Shown: one piece after another, positions 25,551-38,500 of the stretch
How the letters are laid out: every line of letters starts with the position of its first letter
How positions within the stretch are numbered: position 1 is the stretch's first letter
Source of the DNA: Augochlora pura
Taxonomy: Eukaryota > Arthropoda > Insecta > Hymenoptera > Halictidae
NCBI RefSeq assembly: GCF_028453695.1
Contig: NC_135782.1
Location: 1,736,001 to 1,800,000, forward strand
Length of the DNA stretch: 64,000 bases
Direction: 5' to 3'
The notes under the pieces: generated by a model
The model's input: only the letters and a program-made list of their open reading frames with translations
Told to the model about the DNA's origin: nothing
Databases searched by the model: none
Made by a program: the position numbers and the translations under genes

Positions 25551-25564
25551 GCGCCATCTAATGG
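25551..25564 (-). promoter_or_regulatory. CTCF-like site upstream of nicastrin
   Basis: GCGCCATCTAATGG agrees at 13 of 14 positions with the reverse complement of the widely used CTCF consensus CCASYAGRKGGCRS. It lies about 450 bp before the nicastrin start codon. The CTCF zinc fingers are conserved in insects. Binding is inferred. Confidence 0.4.
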
Positions 25565-26012
25565 GAAACGCTAGTCAGAAACGCTGAGAATATCGCAGCT
25601 TTTACAGAAATGGATTCTTAGCTTTAAAACTTTCACATTTTTAGAGTTTTGTTGTCAAAGTCTCTACAGAATTGTACAACAAAAATTGTGTCGAAAATTA
25701 TTGGTCCTGAAAACCCTTAAATCTCACCAGACAGTGTACGTAACTGTACATCGGAATACTTTGATTAGGACTTTTTGGAGCGCTTTTGAGAATCAGCTTT
25801 TACTTGTAACCCTTTGACGGTGTTTCGTCGGTGTCGCCACTATCAGTTACAATTACAATCAACTAAAATAAAAGCGTTCAATTCCTTTCTGATTCACGCT
25901 ATGTACTTGTGTCATCGTGTCTAACCTTCGTAAAGACCATCCATAGTGGTGGTCGTAGAAAATAAACCTTTTGACAGATCAAACGTTTGACAGGTGCCAT
26001 CGCACAGTAAAA

Positions 26013-28776
26013 ATGGCAAGATATTTTTGCCTCGGATATCTTTTCATATTTGTTGTTATAAATCTAGGTAAGTTACAGAATCTTCGAAAATTGATATAAC
26101 TTCATTATTCATAAAAATGTCTGTGAAATTTCTATAGAAAGCTTGTACTTTCTTTATCTTCAGCATCTTCTTTGTTATAGTACCAGTAATTCTTATTTAC
26201 AAGTTTATTTATAAGTATAAAACTAGTTTCATATTGGAGTTCATATATCATTTATCAAGTTCCTTATTTTTATCAAATACACGTATCATGATTTATTTGT
26301 TTATGGATCAGGAGAATGTTTAATTAAATTTGTTTTCAGTGACAGCAATCAGGGTAAAAGACATGATTTACACATCTTTTGAAGGAGTTTCTGCTTGTTT
26401 CCGTAGACATAATGGAACACATCAATTTGGATGTTCTTGTAAGATGTTAGAAACTTTAATGCCAATCAAGTTATCTGCAGGATAATTGAAAATCCTTTCT
26501 TTTTCTTTTCTGCATCAAAAAAATGTGTCATTTTGTTTTACTACTATATATTTTCATGATTATAGCAAGCAGATCAGGAAGTACTGGTGTTATTCATTTT
26601 GTTGAAAAAGAAGAGGATGTCAGATGGCTCGAGCATAATTCCACTGCTGGACCTTATACAGTAGTCCTTCCATTTTCTATGTTCACTAGAGACGTATTAT
26701 TTCGATTACGAGATACCAAAAACATTAATGGAGTCTTACTAGCAAAAAATGTCAGTCAGCCATATCCAGATTCATATTCTCCTGATGACACTTGTCCAAA
26801 TAGATATTCAGGATTTAAAAATTGTACTGATTCTTCTCCTTGGAATCCAAGTGGTTCTGCATTGCTTATGGAAGATTGGCCCTTCCCAATGTTCTATATA
26901 GAGGTCAGAAATAACTTTCTACTTCACCTGTGTTGAATTATTTCTGTAACATTTGGAGCCATGTACATTATATACAGCATGATCGTTTAATTATTATTTT
27001 CAGAATGAAACAAGAATCGAGGAAGTAAAATCTTGTTTCATTAAACATAATGCACATGATTTACAATCCCAGCGGCAAAGATCGCTGTGTGCACTAGAAA
27101 TGAAATCGTTCATGTTTGCTGCTGTTGATTCAGGAACATGCATTAGACGCAATGACTTCAATTTACATATTGATCCAATATTTTATTGCGATCCGTTGGG
27201 CGATAGAAATATTCATTGGCCTTTAACTCCGCTAAATAAAAACGATAAAAATTCGATTATATTAGTAACAGCCAGGCTGGATGCATCCTCTTTATTTGAT
27301 AGAATATCACCTGGAGCAGAGAATGTAGTAACTGGATTAGTAACACTACTTGCCACTGCCTATCATTTGAATAACTTATTTAAAAATGCTACATTAGCAA
27401 ATAGTAAGTACGATAGTGTATAAACTCTATTGTTATTTTATATTTATTAATATGTTTTGATCTCTTCTTTTACAGACAGAAATATTGTTTTCTCATTATT
27501 CAATGGTGAAGCATTTGACTATATAGGTTCCAGTAGATTAATTTATGATTTAAAGGAAGATCGTTTCCATGCCTTGGGTGGTGTAAAGTTGAAATTTGAC
27601 GACATCGAATCCGTCATTGAATTCGGTCAATTAAGTAAAGACAATTTGTATCTTCATTCTAATAATGGGAAAAACAATATACTACTAGAAAGCCTCAAGA
27701 ATGAATTACATGCAGACGTTTTGGAAGGTAGTATCCCTCCTACATCAATACAAAGTTTTTTAAAAGAAAAGTCAGATTTACCAGCAGTTGTTATAAGCAA
27801 CCATGGAGAACAATTTAAAAATAAATATTACAATGGAATATTAGATGATGCTCAAAATCTGCATTTTAACAAGTATGTCTACTTCTTTTTCTTCAATATA
27901 CAACAAATTCGTCTGCATTAACATAACATCATGTATTTTTATGCAGAAACGATTCAGATATCCTTCCTGCTGCTTTAGCAAAAATAGCAATTAGTGTTGC
28001 CGAGGTTCTTTATAAAAACGTTACCGAGAAAGAACTTCTACCTATAAATGAAACTACTCGAGAAGATATTGAATATCATATTTCTGAAATGCTGTTTTGT
28101 TATCTAAAAAGTGCCAAATGTAAATTATTCTTGGCTGCATCGCCTCCAGGCGCTAGACTAACCAATCAAGCTCTACCCCTATATGTGGGTGTACACAAAA
28201 TACCAAATACTGCCACAACCCTAACTGGCCAGCTGCTTGCTTTCTTAACTAGACAGGAATTAGACATGAACAAAACTGTATGTTATGAAAAGCATCTTAT
28301 TTGGATGGCTGGTTACAATTGCTCAGGCATATGCATTAATTCTACTGTAAATTATAGTGCAGCCATGAGTCCTGCATTTATTATTGACGGTATGCTTTCT
28401 CATAGAAAATTAATGCAGTATTTGAGAATATTGGGCGTTTAAAATAAATTACCATTTTGATATGTTTAATTAGGTTACAACATGAAATTAAAAACTTATT
28501 CTACGTGGACAGAATCCACATGGGAAACGTTAAGTGTAAGGATGTTTTTGAAATCTCCAGAATCTGCACAGCGACTCAGTATGATTCTTGGTAGTTTAGT
28601 AGCTGGCATGTCATTCATTCTCGTGTGGTTCATTCAGTCACGATCCGACATACTATTTAACACAAGGTATTACAGTAATATGAAAGTAAATCAATTGTAT
28701 GATACTTTATAATTGTAAATATTTTGTAACTGATAAATACAAACCTCGTTCTTTCAGAAGAGCAACGGATGGGTAG
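26013..28776 (+). CDS. Nct: Nicastrin, gamma-secretase subunit (8 coding exons)
   Basis: Type I membrane glycoprotein that gates substrate access to the gamma-secretase complex with presenilin, Aph-1 and Pen-2; needed for Notch cleavage. Coding exons: 26013-26067, 26340-26438, 26566-26903, 27004-27403, 27476-27872, 27947-28389, 28474-28666 and 28758-28776. The joined frame is 648 codons (647 residues), slightly shorter than the usual ~700. Residues 1-18 form a signal peptide. The ectodomain carries many N-glycosylation sequons and cysteines. The hallmark GEAFDYIGSS is at 308-317, including the conserved Glu of the DYIGS motif. KNKYYNGILDDAQN resembles the conserved family stretch around HNKYYQ. 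A single transmembrane segment lies at about 612-632, with a 15-residue tail. The last exon codes for only five full residues plus the stop. The coding sequence is AT-rich and CpG-poor. The call is secure. Confidence 0.97.
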
Positions 28777-31700
28777 GAACGAGCTGCGGACCACATATCA
28801 ATGACTAGATTGGATCATCTCAAGGATAAGGATGTTCCAGTAACAAGTCTTTAAATGTGTGTGGTACGCCCTCGGACAATTTTTATACCTCAAAATACTG
28901 ACACATATTCAAATACCACCGTCGTTTTATTTCATTAACGTCGTGAAATTTTTGCTTATTTTTTAATTAAACTATTTGCACTTCGCTGTTATTATGTTAA
29001 GAACGATCTCATCGGTTCGCTTTATCTTCGATAGTGTTTCTTTTTATTTTACTTGATAACAAGTAAATGATAACAAGCCCAAGTACATTTATTTCATAAT
29101 GTTATGAATGTACGTCACGTAAAATCAATGGACGATAATAGATGGAAACTGTTTTATATTCCAACCAATATTTAGTGTATTATCTCAGTATCGCAGTGAT
29201 AAGCAGGGTATATTAGCATTGAAAATATCTGCTGAACATTCGAATGCGATGGATTCATTTTGTATATAGTAACAAACGTGCATATTTTACGTATATGACT
29301 AATGTAAATTAATACGTTCAATGCTCGTAGTCTGAATAGTTAATGAAGTACTTTGAACAATTATTTAATTTCATATCATTCACGTATTCATAAATATTAG
29401 TATTATAAATGTCATGTCATCGCAAATATATTTGGTAATATATTTAAGGAAAATTCAACAAATCTAGGACATTATTTGAAGTTTACTAATGAATTACTTT
29501 AGTCATCAATTTTGTACTACTGTATTTCTTGCAATTTATATTTGTATCATATGTTAATTAATTGACGTATTAGCAGGATGTTTCATTTGTTTGGAAGATC
29601 CTTGCTCGTGGATTTTTTCAAAACTAGGTAGATAATTATACGAAACGATTAAGTGAAGTTGACAATGTTGTAACACACGCAATCTAAGAAAACATTTTGT
29701 CACTTTTAGTAAGCAGTTTAGCTATTCATTTCATGAACGCCATTTCAATCATTATAAAATATTGTTAAAGATCAGGTACGGATAGGTTCTTTACTAGCAA
29801 TCGTTTGAATTTTTATAAGTCAATACGATCTGTTCTTAATATATTTCTTTCTTTCATTCCTGTGCTTTGAACATTAAATAATTAATTTAAGTATCTTAAA
29901 GTTGACGAAAGAAAGTTGACACGAAAAGAGACAAGTGAGACTAAAAAAAAATATTTTATGAAGAACTAAATGATACTGTAGAAAATTGCTAGGAAACATA
30001 CATTTATAACTGTAACCATTCGAAAGCATTTTATAAATATAATGTAAATAAGTTATAAGAAAGACATTATGTCCTGAATTCTCCAATTCTTGATTACGAT
30101 GTAGAATTTTTTATAAACAATTACCTGTGATTACTTGCGATTTCATACTTTTTTAAGACATGCAAGTATGCGATATGCGATGTAATTGACTGGTGTTTTA
30201 TCAAACATACAAATTACGAGTCCTTATTATTGATAATAAAGTATTATATACCGGATATTGGAGATTAAATTTGTTACAGTCTGCCTAATGACCCGCTTGA
30301 CTACAAATCTTTTTAATTGAAAGAACTACCTGTTTCGTACCTAAATCAGAACAGGTTATTATTAACTGTAACTCTGTATGTAGATATTAAGTGGCACCTT
30401 AAGAATAAAATAAAAGTCAGGAAACATATTGCAAGCGTGATGGCATTTATTATCAATAAACAACTTATTTAACAGGACCTTGATGTACACGAGAAAGTAT
30501 TCAAGTTGTTTACTTATGCTTCCTTTTTAGTATGTACGTAGGTATGTAATACGTTTAGTTTATGACTTAAAATTTCACTTAAGTTAGGAATGGACCTTCG
30601 AAAGTCCTTTACTTTTTATATTAGAACATGCACGCACACGCGTGTACGTTAGCAATATCAAATAGTACAAATATCTGTCAATATACATATGTAAACATTT
30701 TTGGAAAAGTATAGAATAAATTGTTCTCTTGGCAAGATAGAATACACATTACAGTACATGAAACGTAACATGCATGATAGAAACTTCTGTATAATTTACA
30801 AGTATTAATATAATATTCATGAAGTGAACAAATTACTGGAAAATAATAGCATATAGAATAAAAATGCAATATTGATTACACATAACAAGTAAGGGTGGAC
30901 TGTTGTTTCGATCACAATCAGTGTGCATAGAAAGTACAGATAATGTTAACGTGAATGAATAGAGAAATGTTTGTCATAAAGTAACCCGGTAAATGATAAT
31001 GCTGCAATAGGAAATTGAACTATATATAACTTGAAAAATAACAGGGAACCATAAAGTAGAACATTGGTATTTCTTTGATAGAATTATTGCAGAAATGATA
31101 ATTTAAAGAATTTAAATATCCAAAACGTTAAGCAGATTCTTGTACCAAAGTCAACTCACATTAGTGCCCCATTTTTTGGTCCATTCCTATCTTCTTATAT
31201 ATTTTCGTCAGAGCTTGCACATAAATTGCCAATACAGAATAGCATTGTAAATCAGTTTATCCAATGGCCCACCCTTCAACATGTGCTCGTATGCATTCGG
31301 TATGAGAAAGAAATTTATGCGTTTACTCTCTTATCACGTGTCTTTAATCTTTATGCTAGAGAGGATCATGCAATTTTAGAAATACGCAATAAAGGTAACA
31401 AAACGCTTTCATACGAGTAAACTGCAGGTCCTATTTTCAATATCAATGTCCTTCTTTCTTACAAACATACCCAAACGTCTTACACCCTCCTATTATTCAT
31501 TACATCCAATTCAACTAAAACGTTGGTAACATATGCAAACGAGAATGTTACATGTAAAAAGCTAATGGACCCACTAGCAGCTTTTAAATGCAAGCTCTAC
31601 AAACATACGTTCAACATCTTCGGTAAATGTTTCTACACATGTATGTGTGGATGAGTGTCTGTGTCGTTATGTGTGGTGTGATCTTTTAACTATTTCATAG

Positions 31701-34700
31701 TTTTCAGTATACAAGTATGAAGTAGGAGGCTGGGCACCGCCCACCGAGTTATCACAGTCGTTTGGTGCCGCAGCACATACGTATACGTGGTTCAGCCTTA
31801 CAACCTACCTCTTAGCCTATTGTTATTTTATAATTATAATTAGTCAAAGTACAGTATAGTCCCGTACTAGGTGATTCGCGATACGACTCGACGATTCTCT
31901 TAGTCTTATATCATTTACGAAAAGTGCACATTATTGCTGGTACTTGTAAACAGCGACCTAATCATCAGCACGAGCGATCGAGGACCTATTTATGCCGCGT
32001 CTGCTCAGGAAGTAAGACAATGCAGAATGTGGCGGAAAATAATACAAAGTGTATTAGCTGTTAATTTATACTCAAATCGACGACATGTTTTTTTTTTTTT
32101 TATTTCGTTGATTCTTCCGTGTCCACGATCGTTCGATTTTTCTCACTTATGTCACTACACCGTATATGGAGCTATACTGTAAAAGCTGTCTTCAACTGAT
32201 AATATCGTTTTACTACGCCTCTCGATCAACTCGATTCTTCCGACTCGGAACTTCCTCAAAATTTTGCGACCAGCAACAGATTTTGGAATCGGTTCGCCTA
32301 GGATGCCCGGAAAAAAGCTCGTGGAGCCACTAATGGAAGCACTTTGTGCCAGTCGGCTATGTACATCGATACCGGAAGAATTCAGAATACCAGTAAAATG
32401 AGTGACCTAATCGGCAGCATCAACCTTCTGTTTTGTACGAGACATTCATCTCAGAGCGCATTGAGGACCGGTTTGCCGCATGATTTGGATTCTCTATTAC
32501 ATGCTGGCCTTCTAATGCTGCATATCTATAACACAAATTCATCAGTCGATGGCATTCAGTTATATGCTAATTGTTTGTCCTCAATGCGTTGCAATCAATG
32601 GACTAGCTTCGGTCTGTTTAGCCACATACAAAAGATACCTCCATTATTCGTGTAGTATTTATTCTCTTCGCTGAAACATTTCTTCATAAAAAAATGAAAA
32701 TTATTTAGTATCGTTCAATATCAAACTCCCATCCTTTAGACCCTATAGAGATGTACAGGTGAGGGACTAAGAATTAATGGTCAACAGTTTTCTAGAAATA
32801 GATCTGTTACGAAACTGTTTAACAACTGATTCTAAAAAACAACAATATTCTTATATTTGTTTATCAGTGTTGATAATGGAGGTTCTACTGTAGTCGTATG
32901 TTATACTTAGCAGTTTCGTAGAGACCACACAGAGAAATTGTGAGAGTGCTGTATACTATGGAACCACTGACACGTGCTTAAGGAAACCTGTGCATCTCGT
33001 TGCAAAAAGTAACCACGTTCATGTTCACATATCCGAAAAGTTCCAAAATTTTTTCGAATTTAACGCTCCCGTAATAACGTATTTTGTTGTCGCTTACAGT
33101 TTTACATAATCCGCGTAATGCCTTATAATTTGTTTCAGTTCTACAACGTGCAATAGTTACAATTCGCTAAAGCGTTGAAAATTCGAAAAACTTTTAGCTC
33201 GCTGCTAGAAACAAGGTGATCGTGCCGGAATAAATCGATCCCGGCGAAGCATCTATTCTACATCATCATTTTAATTATTCGATCTCGGAAACGTTTGTCC
33301 ATTTAGAATCGCATTTCCAAGTCAGTCAACGGTCTTAGGACAGATTATCAACGGTTCGAAGTGCGATGGACGGAACGCTTGGAAACAAGGACAATCGAAG
33401 ACAAGTACATAGGAAGAACTTTTACAGATTATATCTACACGGATGATCATCGGAATTCGAGACGATGACGATATCGAATCTAAGAACATACACCGCATCC
33501 ACTAACGATTCATAGCGTGAGAAAGTATACAAGTTGCTAAGTATTCAGCACTCGCGATCTGGAGATTTTTATTTCTTTTTTTTTTCTCACTTAAGTAAAA
33601 CGCAACGATCATATGCAGACAGCGAATGTATGAACACTTATCCTAAGATGGCATGTGCTTGTCGTTGGGCTTTTTAAAAGTTTTCTTTCTGTCTTTGTTT
33701 TCTTTCTTTAATTCGAGTTCATTTTTTTCAGATACAAGAAAAAGGTGTATCGTTAATCTTCTTCAGATTAAATCACTAATATTCTTCTCCCTTTATTTCT
33801 AACAGTTCTGTGTATAGTTATGTACAGCAGTACCACAATCTCGTTAAAACTGCGGTACACGCGTTCAAAGACGACACTTAGAGTTTAAAAATATAATCAT
33901 CATATATTTAAAGTAGTATTATATTATCATTGTTGTTGTTGTTGTTGTTATTAATCGTAATAGTATTATTAATATTTAATTATTATTATTGTTGTTATTA
34001 TTATCTTGGAGGGATAGCACTTTGCTATGTCACGACACTGCGGAGCTGAACAAAGACTAAACGCGGAAGTTACCACGCTCTTCAATGGCACGAAGAATAC
34101 AAGATCGAGATTACTATAATCTAGTGACCGATCGATCATCCGTTGCACAAAGGCTCCTTAAATCGCAAAAATAGTGCAAGCTTGTCGACGAAAATTTTTG
34201 TTTGGAACGTTAGTCGATAATTCGAAAATTATTTTCGTTTCTTTTTTTCTGGCTTTGTTGTTCGTTATCGTTGACCGATCGTTAAAATATCTCGTCTATT
34301 ACGTTAAGTGTAATACAATATCATCGTAGCTTATTTTTAATTAGAACGGTTTGAGAACGATCTTTCTCTTGACGACATTATAAGATTTACTATACTATAC
34401 ATAGTCTCACTTGGACGATTTCAATAGCACTATAGAAATACTAAGAATTTCTTACAAATGTACTTCTGGTTAGAAATATTAGATTCCATGAACTGAAGAA
34501 GTTGCTGTCATTGTTGCAATTAAAATTATGCGAAATTTCTGCGTGAAAAAGTGCACGTGTTTACGTCAATCTTTTATGCGTGATACATCAGAGAATACAG
34601 ATTAAGAAGTGTAGTATAAATCTTTTAATCAGATATTCAAATTGTATTTATCAAATTTAGAAGATGGCTCATCATTATCATTTTCTCTGTATTCATACAA

Positions 34701-35561
34701 AAATTCACTTTGCCTGAAATAAAGTCCGATATAAAAATATACAAACAGCAATATTAACCTGTTTTAATCTCTTAAGTATAACTTGTTGAATGCAAACAAG
34801 TAGAATGTTCTGTCATAGATTACATTATATAGGAAAGATTTGAAGATAGTAGGAAATATTTAATTTCTTCATGAAGTTTTCATGCGAATATTCGTCTTTA
34901 ACCGTTAAAGAAATAATTTGTGTCACAATTTACTATCGTTCATAAACGAAACGATGCGTGTCCCATAATACAAAACGTGATCTGTCAAGGGAAAATGAGA
35001 TCCGAGTCTTGTGCTTAATCGTAGATCAATAATTTTCCATTACGAAGAGAAACATTCAGCCCAAACGAAAAACTAAACAATGAAAATATCTCAACTATGT
35101 TGTATACATCGAAGAATTAAAAAAACTACCAAAGTGATAACAATGTAAAAACTTAACATCTCTTTTGGTATGAATAAGTTCTCAACAATTCAAAAAAAAT
35201 CGTATCGTATTTTACTTCGTTTTACGAAGAACAGGGGGAGAGAGGGTAGGTGCACCAACTGAAATATACAATTCTTTAAATGTCCGTTCCATTTGAATTC
35301 CTTCGGTCTGCAAAAATAGATGTGATAACAAAATCGACGACTGTTAGAAATCTGAGTCCAACGATGGTAAAAGTAGATGAAATATTGTTGGATCCGATAA
35401 GAGAGCGTGATAACCTCGACCGATATACCCTTGATTTTCGCGAGAATAATTACGTATTTGACAGTTAAAGCGAAATCTATTCTCGAATACCTTAATACTG
35501 TAATGAGCAACTGGATTTGAAGGTACCGTAAAGAGGCTGACGTTTGAATGATCGACAGAGG
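28777..35561. other. Nicastrin 3' UTR, intergenic DNA and probable long 3' UTR of the PREP/PKNOX gene
   Basis: 6.8 kb with no supported coding exon. The + strand open frames at 31226-31420 and 32344-32655 show no domain and no splice logic. Nicastrin may end near AATAAA-containing stretches at about 30234 or 30403. TTTATT at about 30443 would serve as a polyadenylation signal for the - strand gene, which would then have a 3' UTR of about 5 kb. A (GTT)n then (ATT)n stretch lies at 33930-34003. Confidence 0.4.
33930..34003. repeat. (GTT)n/(ATT)n trinucleotide repeat
   Basis: About seven TTG units followed by imperfect ATT/GTT units in the presumed 3' UTR of the PREP/PKNOX gene. Read on the - strand it is an AAC/AAT repeat. 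Confidence 0.7.
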
Positions 35562-38500
35562 TCAGTGAAGATCATCTTCGTCGCTATCGTTACCGTCTTT
35601 CGATCTATCGGCACCCCCCTCACCGTCGCTGGAGCCTGAATCGCTCCCAGAGTCTTCCGATTGCCAGCCGCCAGCTTGTTGTTGTTGCACGTGCTGCTGT
35701 TGAACAACATGCTTCGAGACTTTGTGACGTTTTCCCGCACGCTGTACCGGATCCGCTCCGGCGCCGTCGAGCATTGGCTGAAGGATTCGCCGACGGGCAT
35801 TGATGAACCAATTGTTCACTTGCAACATTGTTAAGTTCGTTTGACTTGCGATCTGACGCTTCTCATCCTCCGTAGGATAAGGGTGCTGGAAAATATACAT
35901 CAGGCTTATTATCGTGTTCAAGTTATCGGACAACGAGACATGGATGATAATTATAATCTGCATTTGCTTCCAGTTATCTTTCGAATACTGTTGAATAAGA
36001 GACTATGTTAATAAATATGGGACGAATATTTTGATGACTAATGGTCGCTGCAGAGATAAAATGCATACGTACAACTAAATGTTCAAAGAGCCAGGTTCGC
36101 ATGATACTTGTAGCTTGTTTAGGTAAGACTCCCCTCTTCTGTCTTCCTTTCTTAATGCTACTATGACTACCTCCGTGAGTACTACTGTGATTTGAAGTAG
36201 CAGTGCCAGTGCCACATCCATCGGCTTCATCTTCGCTGGGCGCAGGGGAAGGAGAACCAGCCAAAGTGATATCTAAACACATTAAACAATATATGATTGC
36301 TGCTACAGACATCTAATAATTTATTTCATCGGGACTCAACAACCAGATGCTATCTTTTGAAATGTTCTTCCGAAAGTAGTACCATTCGATTTTTATATTT
36401 TTGCGATTGTTAAAATTCTCACGGTCCATTGTTCGAGTTAAATATTTCTCAATGAACAACCGAAGACTACTAAGAACATTCAAAACAGTAAGCAACGTTT
36501 TCTAACCAAAGTTCTTTTCGTCGCTAGCATCTCCCACATCGACGTATTTATTCTCACGTTCTTGTAATGCAAGAAGGCCCCAGTAACCAGCTTCTTCTAA
36601 ATAAATTCTGTCGGCAGTATTCACATAGTCCATATCATCTATAAACGACAGTTCGTTGATGTATTGCTTACAAGAATACGCTCAAGTTCTCAACTACTTT
36701 TTACATATCTTGTGAATATTTTCAAACAAGTTGTTTTAATGTGCTTATTATATTCTTAATTGGTAAGAAAGAAATATAAGTAAAATATATACCTTCGAAT
36801 GAGTAATTCAAAAGGAACGATAATGCTCACAAATCATAATAATTTCATCTTACCAATTGAAGATTAATTTCTATTTTAAACATGAACGCACAGAGAAAAG
36901 AGGATGTTGTTTCCACTTACTTAGTAGGCTTAAATAAACATTCGATTAGTAAAAAGACTGCAGATGTTGATATAGATGCACATTATTGATTTAGACATAT
37001 CGTTTGCAGAAACTTCCAACCAAGCATTACAAGCGAGCATTCGATATAAGTTTTTAAAAAGAGTACAGTTGTGTTTTTGCTTTCTCAAAGTAGATTATCA
37101 GAAATTTCGTGTAAAGGAAGAATTAGGCGCGCATCTTCGCATGTATCGCCGTAGCATCTGCAGTCTAGGAGAAGTTCAGTTTTTTTTTTTAAAGGAGATG
37201 ACTAAGGCTATACTAATTACCATTTACTTCAGACCTAGAACATAGGATTAGAATAGCTATTTATTACACCTGTAAGGTCTCTTCCTTCGAGAAACAGATA
37301 TCAGCGTGAAATGGGGGAAAAAGGTGGATCGACGCGCGGGAAGGCTCACCTTGGCCAAGATACATGTCGTTGACCGGCGCACAGGTGTGAACCCCGATTT
37401 GAGAGAGGGGTGTGCTTCCGTGTACCGTGGAAGGTGACAGAGGATCGTCATGCTCCTGGCTGGAGGATCTGTTTGAGCGTTGAGCAGTGGAAGATGATCG
37501 CACCGAAGGCGGCCTGTCGTTACCGGTTTCCTCTTGCGCGGCCACTTGACTCGCGCCACCGTTCTCCGACAGGGTGTCGCCTCTGCTCACTCTGAATCCG
37601 TTAGCTCCCGGCTCAACATCATTGCCTGTAGAAGACAGCACCTGGGAAATATATGTCGCAACTAGCCGTCAGAGAGCAGGGGTGGGGTTCTATAATATTT
37701 CGAGCGACGCGCAAGTATCGCTCGTTCTTTAAATTATGTATACACGTATCTGAACACTATATTTGAGACGTTCCCTTCGGATACAAACCCGTCGACGCAA
37801 CATCGACTCCATAACGTGTTATCCTTCTTCACCCTCAATTAAGAAGAGCACTCGAAAGTGAAAATATATTCAATGAAAGTCAAATAAAGATAAATTGTAT
37901 TATCTTAAATAGTTTCACCATGTTGTAAACAGCGTAACGATATTAATAGATTATTCTAATCTCTTCGAAATTATATGTTTCAGCTACTCTTTTTTACCAT
38001 AATTCATCGTGACTTCAGCAAACCAGTCGTTTTTGCTGGTTGTTATCCAACAGTGTTTTTAAAGTCGACGATCAACGGTTTCATCATTTCTTTATAAATT
38101 GTTCAAAGACGTCAGCAATTCCGTTCATAATGCAACAAATTATACGGTTTAATAGAATATAATGCCGTTAATATAATTTCAAGTGCTTCCCGGCGTCAAC
38201 ATTTAATCGAGACTTATCGAGCTTCCTCTTGGTATAATTACCGATTCTAACGTTCAAAAATCCTGTGCGAATTAACAAATTTTTCTTTAGGTTTCTATGA
38301 GCTTTACGAAGATGCAACCGAAAAACACCTTTTATTAAAATTCTCTAGTTTAATTGTCTAAAGACTCGAACACGCTCGACGATCCACGGAAAGAGCATAT
38401 TGTCACTTTCGATGCAACATTATTCCCATCATAGTACATGCGGTTAGTTGGTCGGATCCCCAAGAGTACTATACACCGTTCACACCCGAATAAAACTACT

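Larger units (their letters stand above)
19248..26012. other. Gap between the FBXL3-like gene and nicastrin
   Basis: 6.8 kb that should hold the 5' part of the FBXL3-like gene and the nicastrin promoter. I find no exon with recognisable homology. A GC- and CpG-richer island at about 19940-20660 carries several overlapping open frames on both strands, none recognised. CACGTG E-boxes are frequent (listed separately). Simple repeats (CA)n and (CT)n and a CTCF-like site also lie here. Sequence after 25600 is the immediate 5' region of nicastrin. Confidence 0.5.
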
